A DNA stretch of 64,000 bases, taken from assembly GCA_008729055.1 (NCBI GenBank), contig SDUX01000008.1, positions 558,001 through 622,000 on the forward strand, in the 5' to 3' direction. Origin of the DNA: Pyropia haitanensis (Eukaryota > Rhodophyta > Bangiophyceae > Bangiales > Bangiaceae). Within the stretch, counting starts at the first letter, position 1. The number at the start of each line of letters is the position of its first letter. The notes under the pieces are model-generated. The model saw only the letters and a program-made list of their open reading frames with translations, was not told the DNA's origin and did no database searches. A program made the translations under genes and the position numbers. This document shows positions 53,843 through 63,503 of the stretch, piece after piece.

Positions 53843-55874
53843 CTCGTCCGCCCCTGGCGCTGCTTCCTGTGAGGTAAACGCGGTACAAGAGCATGACGTG
53901 CGACAGAACAGCCGGGGGCCGACAGGAGAGGGAAAAAGGGGCGGAGGTCGCCAGCGTTAGTGACCAACCATGCAGACCACGCAGCAAAAACGAGAAGCAT
54001 CCAAATGACCCCACGCAGGCGCGCACTCGGAGCCCAGACGACCACTCTAAGGAAGGTGATGGCACGTACAGGTCGTTCGTGAGGGGCTCAACTTGCGCGG
54101 ATGTACGATCGCTGACTCTGTGGCTCGCCGGCGTTCGATGCAGGTGGGAAGAGAACAAAGAAGGACAAACCGCAACTCAGAATCCAGCGGGAGGGTGGAT
54201 ACGCTCGCGCTGTCAGTGCACTGTCCCGTCTCGGGCGTCCGACTCATGCAGCACAACATACACGAAGCCCACAACAACAAATCCCACGGCAAACGGCAAC
54301 GATGCGGGCCGATGGCGTACCGTGCATGGACAAAATGGCCCGCGAGCACGACGAGCTCGACGTCGACACGAGCAGACACCGCTGACAGTACCGCCGACCC
54401 ACATCTGCCGGCCACGGGCGCTCGCATGCACACTGGAGGACAGGGACCCCTCGGGCCCAGTGAGGGAGGGGAGGGTCTCGAGGTGGGGGCGCGAGGGCCG
54501 CAATTCTGGGGGGCTACGTGAACAGCCTGATTGGATGCTGTGTGGAGCCCATCTGGCAAGTCGGGGGACTCGCGCCAGGCCCAGAGACTCGTCCGTCACC
54601 GTCAATAGAGAATCAGGAGGGGGGGGCGTGGCGCTGGGCACACAGTGCTCCAGCCAGTGGAAAGACGCCAGGTGCCTGGATTTGACGTCACGCTCCCAAC
54701 AGCGGGCTCGTTGGTGGTCAAGAGGACCTCACGATGCACGGAAGGGAATCTCCTTCGCCGGCGTCCCAGCTCGCCGTGTGTCACGCCGCTACGAAACACA
54801 GACGCGTGTCCACCCTTCCAAGACTCCGCCACGCGGATGGTCGTTCTGCGGATCTTTTGGGGGACAGTCAGGCACGATCCGTTGCCGCCAGGGTCCGACG
54901 GTTTCCGCGCGATGAGCGAGCCCGCCATCAACGGCTTCCAAGCATCACTGACGACACCTGGTGCGACTCGCGACTTCACCTGCGCATGGGAGCACGCCAC
55001 GTGATTGCTGTTCAAACGCCATGTGTCACACGCTCTCCCGCACCGGTGCGAGTCCGAATCCGCAGTTGCTCACAGTAACGTCCCTTAACCGGAGGCCAAC
55101 GGATTCTTCGAGGGTGCCCTCTGCGAAGATTCACGCCCGAACGAACTCTCCACTATCACACTGTCGAAATGATGCCCACACGTGGCACGCTCTCAGCCAA
55201 TCATCGCCCTGGCAATTGGTAAGGTCTGTTGGCTCCAGGGCTATCGCTCGGCCAAAACACCCTGTTTTGGCCCGGCGATAGCTCTGGAGCTAACAGACGT
55301 CAGGGTACGGAGAGGAAGTTATGTCGTCACTTATATCAAGTCTATTCGCTGAGGGGGGTTCGTTTTAGGCCGGGATAGCTCGTTGACATTGATGAACGAC
55401 CGCATCAGTGCCACGTTTGGCCCGACGCGCCACGTTTCCCCTACGTGGCACGAATATCGGCGAATATCGACATTGGTGGACGTGCCCTCAGTGGCAGCTG
55501 TAGGAGCTCGGCGAAGGAGAGAATTCAGGACGCATGCGAGGGCCGAGACAGTCTCGCCTGCGGCACCGAACACCTTGCAGCTTGACCTGTGATTGGTAGA
55601 CACACATTAGCTTCGTTCAGTGCTGCCGCGTATCGCACAAGATTGTACACGGCTTCACTCACCGTCGTGCGCGTGCTGGAGGTAGCTACGGACGATAGGC
55701 GACGCCAAGAGGGCTCCCTGCCCTGGTCGTACCAATCTCTACGACTGTAGCTTGGTTCTTTTCTGCTGGCCGTTTCTCTACTTTTCGTCTTTTTCTACAC
55801 GGGTTGCACCACCAAGGTGTCCAGCACGAGCAATCCACTTTCTCCTCCCCATTCCCACCACACGCTCCATCGAG
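53843..55874. other. Intergenic region with repeat copy C
   Basis: Contains a possible upstream exon of the transposase (53.87-54.1 kb), domain-free frames, dispersed-repeat copy C with a strong hairpin (55.16-55.49 kb), and the 3' flank of the WD40 gene. No further gene is supported. Confidence 0.35.
55155..55489 (+). repeat. Dispersed repeat family, copy C, with foldback
   Basis: 55155-55250 aligns to copy A (CGAAATG, CACACGTGGCACG, CAGCCAATCATCG, TGTTGGCTCCAGGGCTATCGC). 55223-55262 and 55262-55304 form a long inverted repeat around the CACCCTG centre. 55468-55489 is the inverse of the AGGGCACGTCCACCAATGTCG end of copy B. This layout fits a small element with inverted ends or a nested pair. 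Confidence 0.7.
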
Positions 55875-57443
55875 CTACACCCGCAGCAGCTGGACCTCAG
55901 ATCCAACCGCCACAGCGCAGTAGTCCACGTTCGCGGCGGACCAGTCCCCATTGTTGACAGGGCCGCCCGCGTCATAGGAAAGCACCGGCTCGGCCGATGA
56001 GGCTGGCACCCGCGACACGTCCCAGATGAGCGCCTCCCCGCCGTCCGACACGGACAGCAAGTGCGCGGCAGAGTGGGGGGCCCAGCACAGAGCGTTGACC
56101 GAGTTGAGGGGGCCTTCGCCAGCAGCGCCGCCGCCGCCCCCGCCGGGCGTCGCGGCGCCGCCACCGCCCGTGGCCCCGGCGGCCCCACCGCCCGGTACAC
56201 CTTCGGCCGCGCCCCCCGCCCCCCCGTGCCGTAGAGTCGCCACTGGCGTGGACGGCACTCGGATATCCAAGAGGACCACCTCGGGGGACCCCCCCACGAC
56301 CGCCGCCAAGTAATTTGGGTCGTGCGCGTTCCACCGTAACCGCAGCAGGGGCGCCGCGTCGGGCGCCTCATACACAATGGTACTGTGCTCGAGAGACCGC
56401 AGGTCAAAAAGCCGCACGCTCCCATCGGCACCAACCGACGCAAACACGTTGGTGCTTCGCACCGCAAACGCAAAGTCGTACACCTCCGCGTCATGGGCGA
56501 TCAGTTGCGTCACCGATTGCTGGGTGGTGACGTCCCAGACGGTGCAGGTAGTGTCGATGGAAGAAGTACCGATGAGGGAGACGTCCACCTCATTCCAGTC
56601 AAACGCAGTGAGTGGGGCACAGTACTCTGATGCGGTGTTGGAAGTGAGCAGGCACTTCATAGTGCCCGTCATAGGAGGGTTCGGGGCACCCACCCCGACC
56701 GCTGCGCTACCGCCTCTGCCACCAACGCCGCTGCCGCCGCTGCCGTCGCAGCCGTCCGGTGACACGTCCCAGATGCGGAGAAAGTCTCCGGTGGTGGCCA
56801 CCAGCGACGGGTGGACGCCACCCTCGTCCGGAATCCAGTCTACCTTGGTCGCTGGGTAGGGGTGCTCCAGCGTGCATACAGGGGAGAGGATGGATGGCGG
56901 TTGTGGCGGCGCAGCCGAGCCAGGGGCTGGTGGGGAAGACGTATTGGCCACCAGGTCGATGACCTGCACCTGGTTGGCATACTGCTCCACAAAGCTGGAT
57001 ACCGCCACGCGGAAGGGCGAGTCCTATGCGTACAGGAGGGGCAGAGGGTGGGGGAGCAGAGGCATCCACACGTACACGGTGCGCAACAGCACGAACACGA
57101 AGAAGGGATCGTCAGGAAAAGCTCCCGACGAGCACAAAGAGAAATTGTGAGGGACAAATCAGAAGCGCACAAAAGGCAAGAGGCGAGAAACAGAAAACAC
57201 ACTCTAGCGCGTGCTCCAAGCAGAGACATGTCGAAACACAGTGCTGTAGGAAGGCCACGATGCAAGGAGACGGTCATCAACAAAAAAAACAATGCTAAAA
57301 CCCTTCCAAGCGAAGACAATTCGTCCCAAACGGAAGAACAAAAGAAAGCCACATACCCGTCTGCGCGCCAAGCTAACCCCGTACACCGGCCACGGCGCGT
57401 TGTAGGTGTAGCGGTCCGCCGACGCGGACGGGTCCGTGTCCAT
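55875..57443 (-). CDS. DCAF7/WDR68 (TTG1/LWD-type) WD40 protein
   Basis: Two exons (57443-57357 and 57023-55875; GT-AG intron of 333 nt) give 411 residues. Exon 1 encodes MDTDPSASADRYTYNAPWPV and YGVSLARRR; exon 2 opens DSPFRVAVSSFVEQYANQVQ, matching the YEAPWTVYAMNW...FRLALGSFVEEYNNKVQ start of WDR68. HPYPATKVDWIPD, ATTGDFLRIWDV, PLTAFDWNEVDVSLIGTSSI, DTTCTVWDV, IAHDAEVYDFAF, FASVGADGSVRLFDLR, LRWNAHDPNYLA, ALCWAPHSAAHLLSVSDGGE and ALIWDV follow. The protein is a WD40 scaffold for DYRK kinases and CUL4 ligases in animals and for Myb/bHLH or clock factors in plants. Two Gly/Ala/Pro inserts make it longer than the usual ~340. Cytoplasm and nucleus are expected. Confidence 0.93.
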
Positions 57444-58677
57444 CTCAAAACTCCCCGACGCGCGATGCCGACTGTACGAACAACCAGCCGTACCGCCTAC
57501 CTGCACCGCAAACGTCGGTCAGCACTACGAGAGCACCTCGTCATGCGGAGGGGAACGACCGCGGAAGACGACCGCGACAAAGACAGGGATGATGGGCCGC
57601 GTGGTGTACTACAGTCCCAGGGGCGTACGTCACGATTGCAGACGTTGGCACGCGGTAGCCACAGCAACTCATACTTACTACGTCCCTTCCTCAGACTATT
57701 GCTACAAAATACGCACTTGTACGGTCTGATGAACGTATTGGGTTGAAAAAATTTCGCGGCCGCAGAAATTTACTCGATGAAGTTCTGAAAACACGCAGCA
57801 CAAAAGACGCATCGCGCGATCATCTTGGGCTCGTGCGTCAGCTCACTTCTCTATTCCACAAGCCAAGAAGCTACACTCATTCGACGTGGGGGGACCGGCA
57901 CCCCTCTGGAATGCTCATTTGAGGGGGGTCCCCCCGGTCCCCCCAGGATTAGCCCGGTCCCCCCACAAAGTTTCGAAACGACCGTGAGAGTTTATTATGG
58001 CACGTCCGCCAAAAATGGGACACGCGGTGTTTGTCTGGGAAACTCCCATCCCATCTGAGTGGTGCAATCGATGCATGAAATCAAACTTCTGCTCTGGTCG
58101 GCCAACTCGAGTGCGATCACGACACCGACTGCCCCTAATTTGACGTCCAAAGGGCGCCTGACGTGCCTCTCAGGGGTCGGCTCGGGTGTGCTTTTAGTCT
58201 TGGAGTCAAACTTTTGAGAAACCATTTGCTAGACGAGCTAGGGGAGCCCGAATAGAGGCCGTGGGGGCGGGTGGCCACACTCTGGCTCATTATCGAGGGC
58301 TCTGGAGGCCATTCTTTTCAGAAACTATTGCGGTCGAGTGGCCAACGTGGCGCCTGTTTCTGAACACAGAATCAGTAGCGAGGCTAACAGCGCAGCGTGG
58401 ACGCATCTCATTGGCTTGACAAACAGGAATCGACCTTGATCTGACTGGTCTCGATGATCGATTGTCCGAAGGACCGACACCGGTCCCAAATCGGACCACC
58501 CAAGGTTCCCGTGGCGCTGATCATTCGATCTGGAGATCAGCGCAGCTCGTCCCTCAGAGAATTGATTGGGTGCCTGACGTCGCGAGTTCACTGGGGCAAA
58601 GATTGTCGTAGGAAACTCTGAGTGTCCCATTTTTAGCGGACGTGCCATAGCTAACGCGGGCTGCCGCATCGGAAATT
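57444..58677. other. Upstream flank of WD40 gene with inverted repeat
   Basis: The WD40 promoter should lie in the first few hundred bases. From about 57.9 to 58.65 kb is AT-balanced sequence bounded by 28-bp inverted repeats, with GGGGGGACC/GGTCCCCCC-type short inverted runs just left of it (57.89-57.97 kb). No gene is supported. Confidence 0.4.
57996..58649. mobile_element. Putative small element with 28-bp inverted repeats
   Basis: 57996-58023 (TATGGCACGTCCGCCAAAAA TGGGACAC) and the reverse complement of 58622-58649 differ at one position. The 654-bp interval has no coding capacity and differs in composition from its GC-rich neighbours. This fits a MITE or two inverted copies of a short repeat; target-site duplications were not evident. 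Confidence 0.45.
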
Positions 58678-59849
58678 ATGAGAACAAGTTGCGGCCTGCT
58701 GTTCCCTCCGAAGTGCACCGTGCGGATGAGACTGGCTGCCGGCTGCCGCTCCGACGTAGTGCCGTCGCTTGTGCCCGTCGTCGTTGCCGTCCTTCGGGCG
58801 GACGGGGGGGGGAAGCGGCGGAAGCCCGCTTGGGGGGGGGGGAGGACGCCGCCGCCGGGAGACACCTGGCGGCGGCCGGCGACGCGCCCGCGGCGGCGGG
58901 CGGCGCTGGCCGGGGAATGTCCCCCCCTGCAGCAGGCGCCGCAGCGGCGGCGGCGGCGGCGCCAGGCGTGCCCGCCCGGCATGCTGCTGCCGCGGCGCAA
59001 CCACGAGCCGCTGCCGCAGCCACCGCCGCCGCCTCCGTCGCCGCCGTGGAGTGGCGATGAGCCGCCGGGCGGGGGCGGGCGCGCGGCCGGCGTCGGTGCC
59101 GCAGTTCAAGCGGCGGCGGTAGCGGCGGCGGCCGCGGCGGCGGCGGTGGCGGCGACGGCGGCGATGGCGGTGGCGGCACGGGGCCTCCCGCCCCTCTCCC
59201 CGCCACGGCTGGCGCCGCTGCGCCCCTCGGCCCCCCTCCCCCCCCGCACCAGGCAGGCGGCCCTCCCCCCCCCCGTTTTGGCGTTCCCCTTCCGTACCGG
59301 CTCAGCCCGGCCAGGGCGGTCCTTCCCCAGGGCCCTATTCGATAATCCCAGTCCCGCGAATGCGGATTCTCTGTTACATATGCTGGCGAGTGCGTCCGCG
59401 CGAGTGCCCAGTCCGCGCTTCAGTCAGCGCTCCAAACGGTCTCCGCCACCGCGCGCGCCTAGCCTGCGGCGGATGCGGCGAGCGTCCCGTCCCCACAGCA
59501 CAGGGCACCGCTAGCAACGCAGACAGTGCCCCCTCCACGGCCGGCACGGGGGGGGGGTCTTCAAGTACGCAGGCTTGTGACGGCATGTGACGAATAAGCT
59601 GTCATATGTTTGACCCGCGAGGGGGGTCGCAAGTACGGCCCAGGAATACCTGATGTATCGCGGCACGGTCCTGCCACCATCGCATGCGGGCTCCATTCGA
59701 CCCGTTCCCAGCCCGTATTGGCTCCCGTCCCATGCACACACGCGTTCTGAGTTTTGAATAGGACCCTTTAGCTGAAATTTGATTAGCCCTGGACGAGCTT
59801 TCACATTTTCGATACATTTTCAAGTTTTTAGAACACTAGTCAGTAATTC
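58678..59849. other. GC-rich stretch then AT-rich flank
   Basis: A plus-strand frame from 58678 runs to 59514 with a Pro/Arg/Ala-rich product (end: SLRRMRRASRPHSTGHR), and a mirror frame exists on the minus strand; neither has a domain. From about 59.59 kb the sequence is AT-rich and leads to the TATA at 59.85 kb. Confidence 0.3.
59720..59742 (-). repeat. 23-bp inverted repeat, left copy
   Basis: The reverse complement (CGTGTGTGCATGGGACGGGA GCC) is identical to 61364-61386, and similarity continues weakly for some tens of bases inward. Confidence 0.7.
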
Positions 59850-59858
59850 ATATAAATA
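59850..59858 (+). promoter_or_regulatory. TATA box candidate
   Basis: ATATAAATA in an AT-rich patch, about 60 bp upstream of the ATG at 59914. Confidence 0.4.
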
Positions 59859-59913
59859 CATAAGTTTGCTATTGTGCTGGGCTTATCAGGCTTTCTCTTC
59901 TATTGATTCCTCT

Positions 59914-60183
59914 ATGCTTGCAGCTGCCGCCCCTTCTGCGTCTGACTGGAGAGACAGCCTCCGCGCGAGCAGCCGCCGACTGTACCCTTCGGCCGGTGGT
60001 GATGCGGAACGCCGCATTCCAACCCAGCGGTCGCTGATGCGGCCGGCGGGCGACGGCCTCTCCCGCCCCGACAGCGGGTCGCACCTTCCGCCGCCAGGTA
60101 CCTCCCACCCGGCACCCAGCGCCACCCGCTCGCAGCCCCCGCCGCCCTCTCCCAGCCCGCAACCCCGCCACCAGTCCATTTAA
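59914..60183 (+). CDS. Small hypothetical protein
   Basis: 89 residues, MLAAAAPSASDWRDSLRASS at the start and a Pro/Ser/Gln-rich C-terminus ending PRHQSI. A TATA element lies just upstream, and the stop codon overlaps AATAAA (60182-60187), so the stretch has the outline of a compact transcription unit. There is no recognised domain and the tail is low-complexity, so coding is uncertain. Confidence 0.3.
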   Translation: MLAAAAPSASDWRDSLRASSRRLYPSAGGDAERRIPTQRSLMRPAGDGLSRPDSGSHLPPPGTSHPAPSATRSQPPPPSPSPQPRHQSI

Positions 60184-60187
60184 TAAA
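60182..60187 (+). terminator. AATAAA polyadenylation signal candidate
   Basis: AATAAA overlapping the TAA stop of the small frame at 59914-60183. Confidence 0.35.
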
Positions 60188-60893
60188 AACCAGTCTCCGG
60201 GATGGTCTGAGGTCACCACTCCCCAGCTAGCGCACACTCCCTCATTTGCCGCCGTTGGCTCCCGCCGTTAGCCCCTCCCCGCGCCTGCAGCTGCCGCCGA
60301 CGCAGGCGGACGCTCTCCGCGGGCTCAGATCTCTCCCCCCACCCGCATACACTTCCTCCCGACGCTATCCCCCAATCCCTCTGTTAGTGGCCGCCGACCG
60401 CCACCAGCCGCCAGCGCGACGGTCGCACACCCTCCACCGGCCGGCAACCGCTGCCGCGCCTGCGGCCACTGGCGACCACCCTTACTACTTTCTATCCCCG
60501 CTGCGAGCTTTGGCAGCGGCAGTCAGCCGCCCCGATCCGGCCAGCGCCGACCTTTCCGACAGTGGAGGCCGCGGCCCGCCACCAACCTCAACCCCCGCCG
60601 GCAGCTGCTGCCCCCGGCCGCCAACCGCGACCGCATCATCTACACCACAACCAGTATTTATATCCATGACAAATTGAAATCCCAGAAGTGGAACATCTGC
60701 AGTCCCCTCGCGTTCCAAAGTACGTCCGTCCAACAGCTAACACTGCAAAAGGTCTCCACCTATCTCAGTTTTGAAGTGATCTTTCACAAAGCTTGACAGT
60801 CATCGAAAACAGCTGTAAGTTGTGTATCCCAGATGTTCTACTGGCTGATGCTGTTTCAAGCCCGAGCGCTGTGCGCCGCTACATACAGTAGAG

Positions 60894-61241
60894 ATGTCCT
60901 CCTTTCTGGGGAAAGATTGCGATGAAGGGGATTTACGGGAAGGTCAGTCAGGCCATTCACTGTCAGATGGGCGGCGGCGCCAGCAGCGGCGCCTGCGGCT
61001 CTCAAGGCAGACGGCTGGCGAATGCCGCGCAGGAGAAGCGTCCTTACACACCAAGAGACTTGCAATCGGAGGGAGATACGAGCTCCGCTTCATGTATCTG
61101 CCAATAGGAGGGCGTGGGCGGTGCCACGTGGCGGGTCTCGCGATGGAAATGAAAGGAAAGATCTCTTTCAAGAAAACGGCCTTGACGGCCTCTGTGCGTG
61201 CAAGAAAGAAATTTCCTGCATTTTTCCATACGTGGCGGTAA
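60894..61241 (+). CDS. Hypothetical basic protein, weak support
   Basis: 115 residues from the ATG at 60894: MSSFLGKDCDEGDLREGQSG, then an Arg/Gln-rich stretch, IGGRYELRFMYLPIGGRGRC and a Lys-rich end (MKGKISFKKTALTASVRARK). It has no domain or targeting signal. It lies between the two 23-bp inverted repeats. Confidence 0.25.
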   Translation: MSSFLGKDCDEGDLREGQSGHSLSDGRRRQQRRLRLSRQTAGECRAGEASLHTKRLAIGGRYELRFMYLPIGGRGRCHVAGLAMEMKGKISFKKTALTASVRARKKFPAFFHTWR

Positions 61242-61363
61242 ACTCGACAGCACTAACATACAGGCTGCGGCTGAGAGCGGTCGACAGCTTGCGCCCCCAT
61301 CCATCAGTTACACCACGCATCGTCCCCTCCTTGACTTCTATTGGTGGGATGAAACCGGGCCCT

Positions 61364-61386
61364 CGTGTGTGCATGGGACGGGAGCC
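61364..61386 (+). repeat. 23-bp inverted repeat, right copy
   Basis: Perfect inverse match to 59720-59742, 1.6 kb away. Confidence 0.7.
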
Positions 61387-61944
61387 CGGACGCACGAACA
61401 GGCTCGAAAATCCGGCCGCACGCACGAGCTGGTGCCGCGGCGGGCCATCTTGAAACAGACCCGCGAGCTAGACTGCGCTGGGCGGGCCGCACGCCGCCTG
61501 CACCGCGCGGTGCGCGGAGCACCCCGTTGGACCGCCATCGGCGCGACGCAGCCAGGACCCCGCAGGTCGGATTGGAGGGGTAGACTACTTTCCTGGCCCC
61601 GCACCGCTCGAGGCCGCTGCGCACGGATTCGTGTGCCTCGTTTCCGGCACGGAGGCCCGCCGGACCAGGACGCACGTTGTCCGGCGGTGGGCCTACGCCG
61701 GGGGTGCCGCCGGCGCAACGGTTTCCGGGCCGAGGGCGGGCTGGCGCCGCGCGGCCTTCGTTTAGTCCTTCACGGCTGCCTTCCGGGCCATCAGTGAGCG
61801 CGACGTCGTGCCCTTCTCGGCTTTGTTCTGGACACGGCTGGGCAGCGGAAAGCCATCTGAGGGGAGACGCTGCTGTCCGACTTCGCCAGTGGCTGGCCAA
61901 CCTCCCAGCCAACCCGCAGTGGGCGCCCCCCGGTTCCGCTTCGG

Positions 61945-63105
61945 ATGGCTGAACCTCCCCCACCTCCCCCCGGCATTCCTGCAGCTTCCTCCCCGGACGT
62001 GGCACTCGAGACCCGCATGGCCCAGCCGTGCGCGTCAACGACAACAAGAACCCCGTGCTGCCGCTTGGGCGGCGCACGGTGCAACGGCAAGAAGGTGGCG
62101 GCGGTGGCGAGCGTCGAGATTGACGCGTTAATCGGGCCACCAGCGGGCGGGACCGAGGCGGGGATGAAGGCGCCCGCTCACGGGGCCACCCCCGCGGCGA
62201 AGTTGGGGTGCTCCTGTGGGGGCAGTGGAGGGGCGTCAGCGGCGGCACCACCGCCGGCCGTTCCACCTGCGCAACTGTCTGATGCCGTGGGCGATGAGAA
62301 CCCTGTGGGGGCGCCTGTCTCGCGCGAGCTGGGCCCAGAAGAGGCATCTGTGGGGATTGGCATGAGCTCTCCTGGGGCCCCTCACGGTCCATTGGATCCC
62401 CCAAAAGGTGTGCGGATGACTGTGGCTGCAGCGACTGTACCCGTGCAACCGGCTGCCCTCACCAAGTCGGCGTCATCGCGGAAGCGTTCTGCTTCTGCTG
62501 TCATCGACCTTGGTATCGCTGACAGCAGCAGCGGCCCGCGCCAAGGCTTACCGGCGGTCCCCAACTGGGCGGCCCTCTCTCCCACGCCTCGCATCGGGGC
62601 TGTGGGGACGGCGCCCCTTGCTGCTGTTGCCGCGGTGGCGGCCGCCTCTCCCCCAACGCCTCGTCCCAAGCGCAGTCGCCGGGTGGTTGGCCGCGACCCG
62701 ATGCCTCGCGAGCAGCGAGTCTACTTTACGTGCGCCGTCTGCGGGCACGACCGTAATCACATCCGCAAGCGTACGTGCGACCGCTGCCGGGCCCCCAAGA
62801 TTGCCATGCCGTCGGGGTCGGCCGCCGAGGCCGCCCGCAGCGCACGCCGGGCTGTGGATGCTGAGCTGCGACGGGAGGTGGCGGCCACTGCTGCGGCAGA
62901 GTCGCGTGACAGGGGAGGTGCCGAAGGTGGTGCCAGGGGGTCTTTGCCGAGCCTGGCCCCCGCACCTGCGGACGCGTCGGAGGCGGGGGATGGACAGGGC
63001 GGGGGCAGAGGTGCTCGCCCTTGGCCTTCCCTGGCGCCGGCGCTCGGGGGCCGCCCGCCAGCGTCCGTGGGTGCAAACCGCGCGGATGATGACACACGCC
63101 CATAG
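61945..63105 (+). CDS. Cys4 zinc-finger protein with basic nuclear signal
   Basis: 386 residues, intronless. The N-terminal 230 residues are Pro/Ala/Ser/Gly-rich and probably disordered, with SSRKRSASAVIDLG near 178. A basic PTPRPKRSRRVVGRDPMPRE (238-257) precedes VYFTCAVCGHDRNHIRKRT and CDRCRAPK. Cysteines C263, C266, C278 and C281 give C-x2-C-x11-C-x2-C with an Asn after the second pair member, resembling RanBP2-type or zinc-ribbon fingers but without the usual Trp. An Ala/Arg/Glu helix (AAEAARSARRAVDAELRREV) follows, then a Gly/Pro-rich tail. A nuclear protein is inferred; function unknown. Confidence 0.6.
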   Translation: MAEPPPPPPGIPAASSPDVALETRMAQPCASTTTRTPCCRLGGARCNGKKVAAVASVEIDALIGPPAGGTEAGMKAPAHGATPAAKLGCSCGGSGGASAAAPPPAVPPAQLSDAVGDENPVGAPVSRELGPEEASVGIGMSSPGAPHGPLDPPKGVRMTVAAATVPVQPAALTKSASSRKRSASAVIDLGIADSSSGPRQGLPAVPNWAALSPTPRIGAVGTAPLAAVAAVAAASPPTPRPKRSRRVVGRDPMPREQRVYFTCAVCGHDRNHIRKRTCDRCRAPKIAMPSGSAAEAARSARRAVDAELRREVAATAAAESRDRGGAEGGARGSLPSLAPAPADASEAGDGQGGGRGARPWPSLAPALGGRPPASVGANRADDDTRP

Positions 63106-63503
63106 CTAAAGCAGAAACTAGCAGCGGGCGCTTGTCTGACCACTGCGTTCAGAGGGCGTTTCATGGAGTGCACATATCTGTGAGGCGAGGCGGGCCATGG
63201 CGCCGCCCCTGAACACGGCAAGGCTGAAAGGACCACGAGCGACATGTCCCAGGATTGTTGTGGCTCGTCGTCCGGTCGTAGATGGGCGGCACTGTTCTCG
63301 AAAGGACATGCGGTGTTGCCATGACCAGACGCGTGATGCGCACGTCGTTGACTTCCAAACAGACGCAGCGGTGAGTTTGCTCTTGAGAGCATTTAAAAAG
63401 TGCTGAGCTTGCACTGCTGAAGACCAGGACCTACATACACACGCGGAGAACCGTACATAATACCGCGTTGGACAGGACAAACAGAGAGTGCCTCCCGCCC
63501 CAG
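63106..63503. other. Convergent intergenic stretch
   Basis: Between the 3' ends of the zinc-finger gene (+) and AP-1 sigma (-). No gene is supported. Confidence 0.35.

Larger units (their letters stand above)
60184..61944. other. Intergenic region, small frames only
   Basis: Contains a Pro-rich frame without an ATG start (60246-60677), a 115-residue ATG frame (listed separately) and the right copy of the 23-bp inverted repeat. The last part should hold the promoter of the zinc-finger gene. Confidence 0.3.

Noticed and set aside
53893..54915. 340-residue plus-strand open frame
   Set aside because: No domain, unbalanced Arg/Ser/Thr composition, and a competing minus-strand frame; reads as chance.
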